Shown piece after piece: positions 59,129-64,000 of a DNA stretch of 64,000 nt; position 1 is the stretch's first letter; the number at the start of each line of letters is the position of its first letter. Origin of the DNA: Pseudomaricurvus alcaniphilus (lineage in GTDB: Bacteria; Pseudomonadota; Gammaproteobacteria; Pseudomonadales; Cellvibrionaceae). The position numbers and the translations under genes are program-made. The notes under the pieces are model-generated. The model was given only the letters and a program-made list of their open reading frames with translations, searched no databases and was not told the DNA's origin. Location of the stretch: positions 248,001 through 312,000 of the forward strand of contig NZ_JAAOIX010000004.1 of assembly GCF_011440395.1 (NCBI RefSeq), written 5' to 3'.

Positions 59129-62005
59129 ATGCATCGAATATCTGATGTCTATAAATTAACCCTGTTATCCGCCTCCATTGCCTGCGCCCTGCAAACGCAA
59201 TACACGTTTGCCCAGAACGAAAAGCAAATTGAGGAAGTCGTGGTAACCGGTTCACGTATCGTCCGTCGGGACCTGGTATCGTCCAGCCCCATCGCCACCC
59301 TGGATTCCGCAGCACTATTGGCCAGCGGCGAAGTCAATATCGAATCAGTGCTCAATCAAATGCCCCAGTTCGGCTTGGGCCAGGGAGCTTCCACCAATGG
59401 CTTTGGTGACGGTGGCCGCGCCACCATTAACTTGCGCGGTTTGGGTGACAAGCGCAACCTGGTGCTATTGGACGGGCGTCGCCTGCCGGCCTCCAGCTCG
59501 GAAGCGGTTGTCGATATCAACCTGATTCCTCAAATCATTCTTGAAAATGTGGAAGTCATTTCCGGTGGCGCTTCCGCCGTGTACGGATCCGACGCTATAT
59601 CCGGCGTGGTCAACTTCAAGACCAAGCAGGGGTTCGAGGGTACTCAGATAGATGTGCAGTACGGCATGTCGGAGCAGAGTGATGCCGAAAATACCGACGC
59701 CTCCATACTTTGAGGTAACAGTTATGCCGAGGGGCGGGGCAGTTTCCTCGCGGCGTTCAACTACACCGATCGCAGCGAATTGACGGGAGAGGACAGGGAT
59801 TATTATCGCGGCCAAGGCAGCTCCGGATTCCACACTCCCGGGCGCACACTGAATGTGCTTACGGGAAACCCCGACCAGGCTACGGTGGATAGTATTTTTG
59901 CCCAGTATGGTGTTGCACCTGGTACAGTGAATGCGAGCTCCCAGGTTGGCTTCAATGACGATGGCTCCCTCTACGCTGTCACAGGCGGCGCCAACCTGAT
60001 GGACCCAACGGGTCGTTTGTTTGTCGATCCCGTTAGCGGCGCAGTGTCGGAGGCTATTTTCAACGACCGCAGTATTATTTCACCCCAGGAGCGCTACACC
60101 CTGTACGGTAAATCTGACTTCGAGATATCCCCCGAACTGACTTTTTATGCCACTGGGCTGTATATGGACTCCACCGTGGTCACCTCTATTGGTTACCCGT
60201 TAAACGTCCCAAACTTGAGCGCGGTACCGGTAACCAACCCGTTTATTTCTCCGGACTTCGCAACCTGGCTGGCGGCGCGCCCCAACCCCAATGCACCTGC
60301 GCTGCTGTTCAAGCGATTCACGGAAACAGGACGGCGTGTGTACGACACTAATTACGAAACTTTCCAGCTAGTGGCCGGTTTCAAGGGTGAATTTGGCGAT
60401 GGTAACTACAGCTGGGACGCCTATTACTCCCACGCTGAAACCGATATCACTGAAGACCATCCCAACAGCGTGCTCGGCTCCCGCGTCCAGGCCTTGCTGG
60501 ATGCCGCCGATGGCGGTGCTTCTGTGTGTGAAGGTGGCTACAACCCATTTGGCAGACCGAACAATTCACAGGCGTGCTTGAATTACATTTCACTGCCCGC
60601 CACTAATAATTATGGTACCGAACAGGATGTTTTTGAAGCCAGTGTACAAGGCAAGCTGTTCTCCCTACCCGCCGATGACGTGCGCTTTGCCCTGACCGCC
60701 ACTTACCGTGAAGACAGCTTCTTTAGAGATGTGGACCCTCTCTTTACCACTGGCGACGTGGTTTCAAGTCCAGCGCTTATTTCGCAGCCCTCCAAGTCGA
60801 TTGACGTAAGCGAAGTGGCGGCAGAGCTACTGGTACCTCTGGCCAAGAGCGCCAACCTGGGCCTGGGTTATCGTTACTCCGACTACAGTCATGTGGGCTC
60901 TGTAAACGCCTACAAAGCAGACCTTGACTTCCGTCCAGTAGAATCAATTCTGCTCCGCGGCGGTTTTGAGCGCGCTGTGAGAGCCCCCAATTTCAATGAG
61001 GCGTTCGCACCTGTTTCAGCTACCGCCGCCTCGATTGGTCCAGTACCCAGCGCGGGTGACCCCTGTGACGCGGGCAGCGCAGAGAGAATGAACCCTGCCA
61101 TTGCTGCTGATTTGCAAGACCTGTGTATTGCCCAAGGGGTGCCCGCAGCAATCTACCCGTCTTACACGCTCGGTATTGTCTCGGTAGCTGGAAGTTTTTC
61201 CGGCAACGAAAACCTGGACCCTGAACAAGCGGATACCATTACTGCCGGGGTCGTTTTCACCCCGGAACTGGGCGGCGATGTAGTGCAGAACCTGAGTGTA
61301 TCCCTGGATTACTACAGCATTGAAATTGAGCAAGCCATTAACCTAAATGGTTCTGGTGCTGCCATTCTCGGCGCCTGTTTTAATCGGGATGGTTCCAATC
61401 CGACACTGAATCCGAACAATGAAAATTGCCAATTAATATCCAGAAACTCTGCTACCGGCATTATCAATGATATTCGATCTACCTATATCAATACCGGCGG
61501 CTTTAAAACCAGTGGTGTAGACCTGATTCTGAATGGCGAGCTACATTTTGCTGATATGCCGGGTTACTTCAAAATCAATACTGCCATGAATTTCCTCGAC
61601 AAGTTTGAGATAGCGGCAACCGATGGATCACCTTTTGTAGACTACAAAAACACCATTGATGCCTCAGAATTCCCGCCGCTGTCGCCTTTGCCAGACTTCA
61701 AGGCACTGACAACCTTCGATTACGTCACCGACCAATTCTCTGTGGGGGTGCGCTGGCGCCATGTGGGCAGTATGGACAACCGTACAGCAATCACCAATCC
61801 GGCCGCGTCAGATCCAGGCCCGGACACTTACAATGTGTTTGACCTGGTGGGCAATATTCAGTTGAACGACAGCGTGAAATTGGGCCTCGGGATTACCAAC
61901 CTGTCCGATAAACAACCCTTTATCCTGCCACCCGGAAACTACGTTTCAGGAGGCCAGGATCAGGTTGGCCGCGCCTACTACCTGAGAGTCAGTGCGAACT
62001 TTTAA
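59129..62005 (+). pseudogene. TonB-dependent receptor interrupted by one in-frame TGA
   Basis: Receptor gene of 959 codons, complete from an AGGAG-led ATG at 59129 to a normal barrel end (YYLRVSANF). The plug has EEVVVTGSRIVRRD, NLRGLGDKRNLVLLDGRRLP and SGGASAVYGSDAISGVVNFKTK, as in the receptor clade for large organic substrates. A single TGA at 59711-59713 interrupts it; the frame before and after is the same and coding continues as GNSYAEGRGSFLAAFNYTDR. A GGA glycine codon changed by one base would restore the family sequence. It is either a recent pseudogene, a sequencing error, or read through at low level. Confidence 0.85.
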
Positions 62006-62178
62006 AGTAATCCAGCATGGGGCGGCCAATAATAGCCGCTCCTTGTTGACCTTAGAGAATTGCAGTGACATGTAAAATTTCCCCGGCGCTGGTGGCGCTG
62101 CTTACCCGGCGAGTCAAATGTATGATCCTAGACAAGAAAAGTTACCCCTCAGCTCCCGACAATACCCCGCCCATTCGA

Positions 62179-62700
62179 ATGACTCCTAAAAGCAACCTGC
62201 CTTGTTCACCGCTTGCGCTGATATTACTACTATCGGTTTTAGCCACTTCGGTATTCGCTACTGCTGAAAACCTGCCTCTAACAACGGAGTTTGTCCTTGA
62301 ACTGCAGGTACAAATTGGCAAACGAGTAGTGGTCGGCGAAAGCGACGCAGGTGTTCGACAATATATTCCGATAACGGGCGGTAAATTCAAGGGGGTTGGC
62401 ATGGCGGGTGACGTTTTACCCGGTGGCGCCGACTGGCAATTGCGGCGACCGGATGGTGTGCTGGAAATTGACGCCCTGTATTCTGTTAAGACTGAGGACG
62501 GCGACAATATTATCGTACACAACCGGGGCATAAGTGTCGGCGGCGTTGACCGGGCTGATATTCGGTACGTCCGCACGGCCCCCCGCTTTCACGCGCCGGC
62601 GGGCAAGTACGACTGGCTCAACCAAAGAATTTTTGTCGGTACTATTACACCCGCCAGCGACGGATCCTCCGTAACCATAAGGGTTTTTGTCATTCGATAA
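62179..62700 (+). CDS. Exported DUF3237-family protein
   Basis: A 173-residue protein with a signal peptide (LALILLLSVLATSVFA) followed by a DUF3237 beta-barrel. The conserved pattern IPITGGKFKG, VLPGGADWQL and IHN-like IVHNRGI is visible. I start at the ATG at 62179, which opens the signal peptide; the frame continues upstream to 62065. Family members occur beside esterases and aromatic-degradation genes, and the function is unknown. It follows the receptor gene on the same strand. Confidence 0.83.
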   Translation: MTPKSNLPCSPLALILLLSVLATSVFATAENLPLTTEFVLELQVQIGKRVVVGESDAGVRQYIPITGGKFKGVGMAGDVLPGGADWQLRRPDGVLEIDALYSVKTEDGDNIIVHNRGISVGGVDRADIRYVRTAPRFHAPAGKYDWLNQRIFVGTITPASDGSSVTIRVFVIR

Positions 62701-62880
62701 TTGCGGGGGATTTCGCAGTTCCGGCTTTTCTTTCAGGCTGGGTGAACTCCGGAATGTGCTCGCGCCTGACACCAGCAGCAAGTAGCTACCTGTACCTGAG
62801 TACAAACGGCTCACCGTGCCTGTAAGAAAATTGGCAACAGCGAGCCGACTCAAATGACTCTTCAATAATCCCGCTGCTGC

Positions 62881-64000
62881 TTACTTTTGGGCTCTGGCCC
62901 TGCGCAAACGCGCCTGGGCCGCCATTCTTACCTGGGCGTTCATCTCGCCGTAGTTGCTGTATTTATGGCGCTGCACGATTTCAAAGAAGATGCCGTTGAT
63001 GGCGCGGGTGTAAAAATGAATAAAATTGCCGGTTTCACTTTGATCGTACATCAGGTTGTACTGGCGCAGGTCCGCCAGCAAACCCGGTTCCAGATCAAAG
63101 CGCGCCTCCAGGTCATCGTAGTAGTTCTCCGGGATCGGCAAAATCATGGCCTGGTCAACCCGCTTCACCAGGCCGAGGATGTCATCGCTGTTGAGGGCGA
63201 TATGCTGTACCCCGGAACCCTTGTGCTCCTCCCGAAAGCGCTCAGTGGAGGCACCCCAGCTCTTCGACATATTGAACGGCAGTCGAATTTTCTTGTCCTT
63301 GCTGGTGGCAGTGCGGCTGACCACGATGCCGTAGGGGTCGATCAGATCCTGAGGCTGGGCGATGCTGAGCCCGAACAGCACTTTATAAAACAGTGACGTA
63401 GAGAGAAATTCAGACTCTGACACCCCGCTGGTTATGTGATCCACCCGCATATCAACTGCGGGGCTTGGTGCAGAATCTGCCACGGCAATAAAGTCCACGT
63501 CGAAGAAGCGAGTACCGTCGGCGCTCTGCTGGACAAAGTACACCAACTCGCCGCCGACGCCCTTGATTGCGGGTATGTTCAGTTCACCGCTATCGATATC
63601 GCTTTCAAACTTGCGATAACCGAAATGCGCAGCGCGCTCCGCCATCCCTTCGGCATCGTCAGTGAGATAGGCCACGGCACATACAGAGACCCCGTGAACC
63701 AGGTAATAATTCTGGGCAAAACTGTCTGGCTCTTCATTGACCACAATGCTGACATCACCCTGGCGGTAGAGGCTGACTTCCTTGGAGCGATGGCGATGGG
63801 TTTTGGCAAACCCGAGGCTGCTGAGCAGCTTGATCAACTCATCTTTAGCGCCGCCTTCAGCGGCGAATTCAATAAATTCAATACTGTCAACACTCGCCTC
63901 TGGCGGCAAGTATTCTCCTGGTTTTACCCGCGAACCGGCGAGGTCCGGAGCCTCCTTGGCCACCTCCTCCTGCAACCACAGCATGGAGCGCATGCCGTCC
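62881..64000 (-). CDS. quiC: 3-Dehydroshikimate dehydratase/HPPD-like, QuiC type, 5' end outside window
   Basis: The C-terminal part of a bifunctional sugar-phosphate-isomerase-like/4-hydroxyphenylpyruvate-dioxygenase-like protein. It is open at the right edge (reading DGM before residue RSMLWLQEE), so the AsbF-like TIM-barrel half lies outside. The visible vicinal-oxygen-chelate domains have the metal ligands His in VDHITSG, His in VQHIALN and Glu in FFEIVQR. Homologues convert 3-dehydroshikimate to protocatechuate for quinate and shikimate use. If the edge cuts differently it could be a free HPPD-like protein, but the N-terminal fusion style favours QuiC. Confidence 0.85.
   Translation of the reverse strand, partial: DGMRSMLWLQEEVAKEAPDLAGSRVKPGEYLPPEASVDSIEFIEFAAEGGAKDELIKLLSSLGFAKTHRHRSKEVSLYRQGDVSIVVNEEPDSFAQNYYLVHGVSVCAVAYLTDDAEGMAERAAHFGYRKFESDIDSGELNIPAIKGVGGELVYFVQQSADGTRFFDVDFIAVADSAPSPAVDMRVDHITSGVSESEFLSTSLFYKVLFGLSIAQPQDLIDPYGIVVSRTATSKDKKIRLPFNMSKSWGASTERFREEHKGSGVQHIALNSDDILGLVKRVDQAMILPIPENYYDDLEARFDLEPGLLADLRQYNLMYDQSETGNFIHFYTRAINGIFFEIVQRHKYSNYGEMNAQVRMAAQARLRRARAQK

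Noticed and set aside
59711-59713. TGA as a selenocysteine codon in the TonB receptor
   Set aside because: The position corresponds to a loop glycine, no SECIS-like hairpin follows that I can see, and TonB receptors are not known selenoproteins.
1-64000. CRISPR arrays, tRNA or rRNA genes, prophage or integrative element boundaries
   Set aside because: No regularly spaced identical repeats with unique spacers, no tRNA-like cloverleaf or rRNA sequence, and no integrase or phage structural gene was recognised.

Overview
The window looks like chromosomal DNA of a marine gammaproteobacterium. The family content (five TonB-dependent receptors, an alginate-type PL6 lyase locus, a CvrA-type antiporter, an AcuI-type reductase, a QuiC-type dehydratase) would suit the Cellvibrionales or a neighbouring order. 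That assignment is inference; there is no rRNA, tRNA, CRISPR array, prophage or intact transposase to anchor it.

Layout. (1) 1-7.7 kb: a TonB receptor cut by the window edge, an SRPBCC protein, three tandem paralogous membrane proteins, and a divergent pair made of a choline/ecdysteroid-kinase-like phosphotransferase and a DUF7064/7065-like protein. The region between the last two groups carries two copies of a palindromic operator-like sequence. (2) 7.8-26.6 kb: a large catabolic island. A ten-gene minus-strand operon (HAD hydrolase, PuuB-like amine oxidase, Tat-exported binding protein, two permeases, fused double ATPase, three-subunit HcnABC/opine-oxidase-like dehydrogenase, aspartase) is divergent from a four-gene plus-strand operon (class III aminotransferase, D-malate/tartrate dehydrogenase, succinate-semialdehyde-type dehydrogenase, aspartoacylase-like hydrolase). 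A GhrA-like reductase with an apparent non-AUG start and an Lrp regulator follow. Together they read as import and complete dismantling of an N-substituted amino acid or amine, ending in aspartate/fumarate and succinate; the substrate is unknown. (3) 26.7-30 kb: PepSY membrane protein and siderophore receptor. (4) 30.8-38.4 kb: housekeeping-like genes (CvrA antiporter, ChaC, zinc alcohol dehydrogenase, cupin, exported ATP-dependent DNA ligase) and a striking fusion of a Clp1-type polynucleotide-kinase-like P-loop domain to an RNase Z-like metallo-beta-lactamase.

(5) 38.8-45.4 kb: a TonB receptor divergent from 3-hydroxybutyrate dehydrogenase and an MBL hydrolase. The shared intergenic region has three copies of the palindrome TTCAACA-N2-TGTTGAA. 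An SDR and a second Lrp regulator follow. (6) 45.4-54 kb: an alginate-type locus on the minus strand (TonB receptor, small exported protein, Nramp-like transporter without the metal-binding motifs, gluconokinase-family kinase, two-domain PL6 lyase, SDR that is a candidate DEH reductase). (7) 54-64 kb: a repeat-rich intergenic kilobase, AcuI reductase, two exported alpha/beta hydrolases, a TonB receptor broken by one in-frame TGA, a DUF3237 protein, and the C-terminal part of a QuiC-like bifunctional protein.

A recurring oddity is the presence, just after several stop codons, of degenerate 14-15 bp tandem repeats whose units carry stop codons. An identical 50-bp REP-like repeat also occurs at 33.4 and 55.1 kb.
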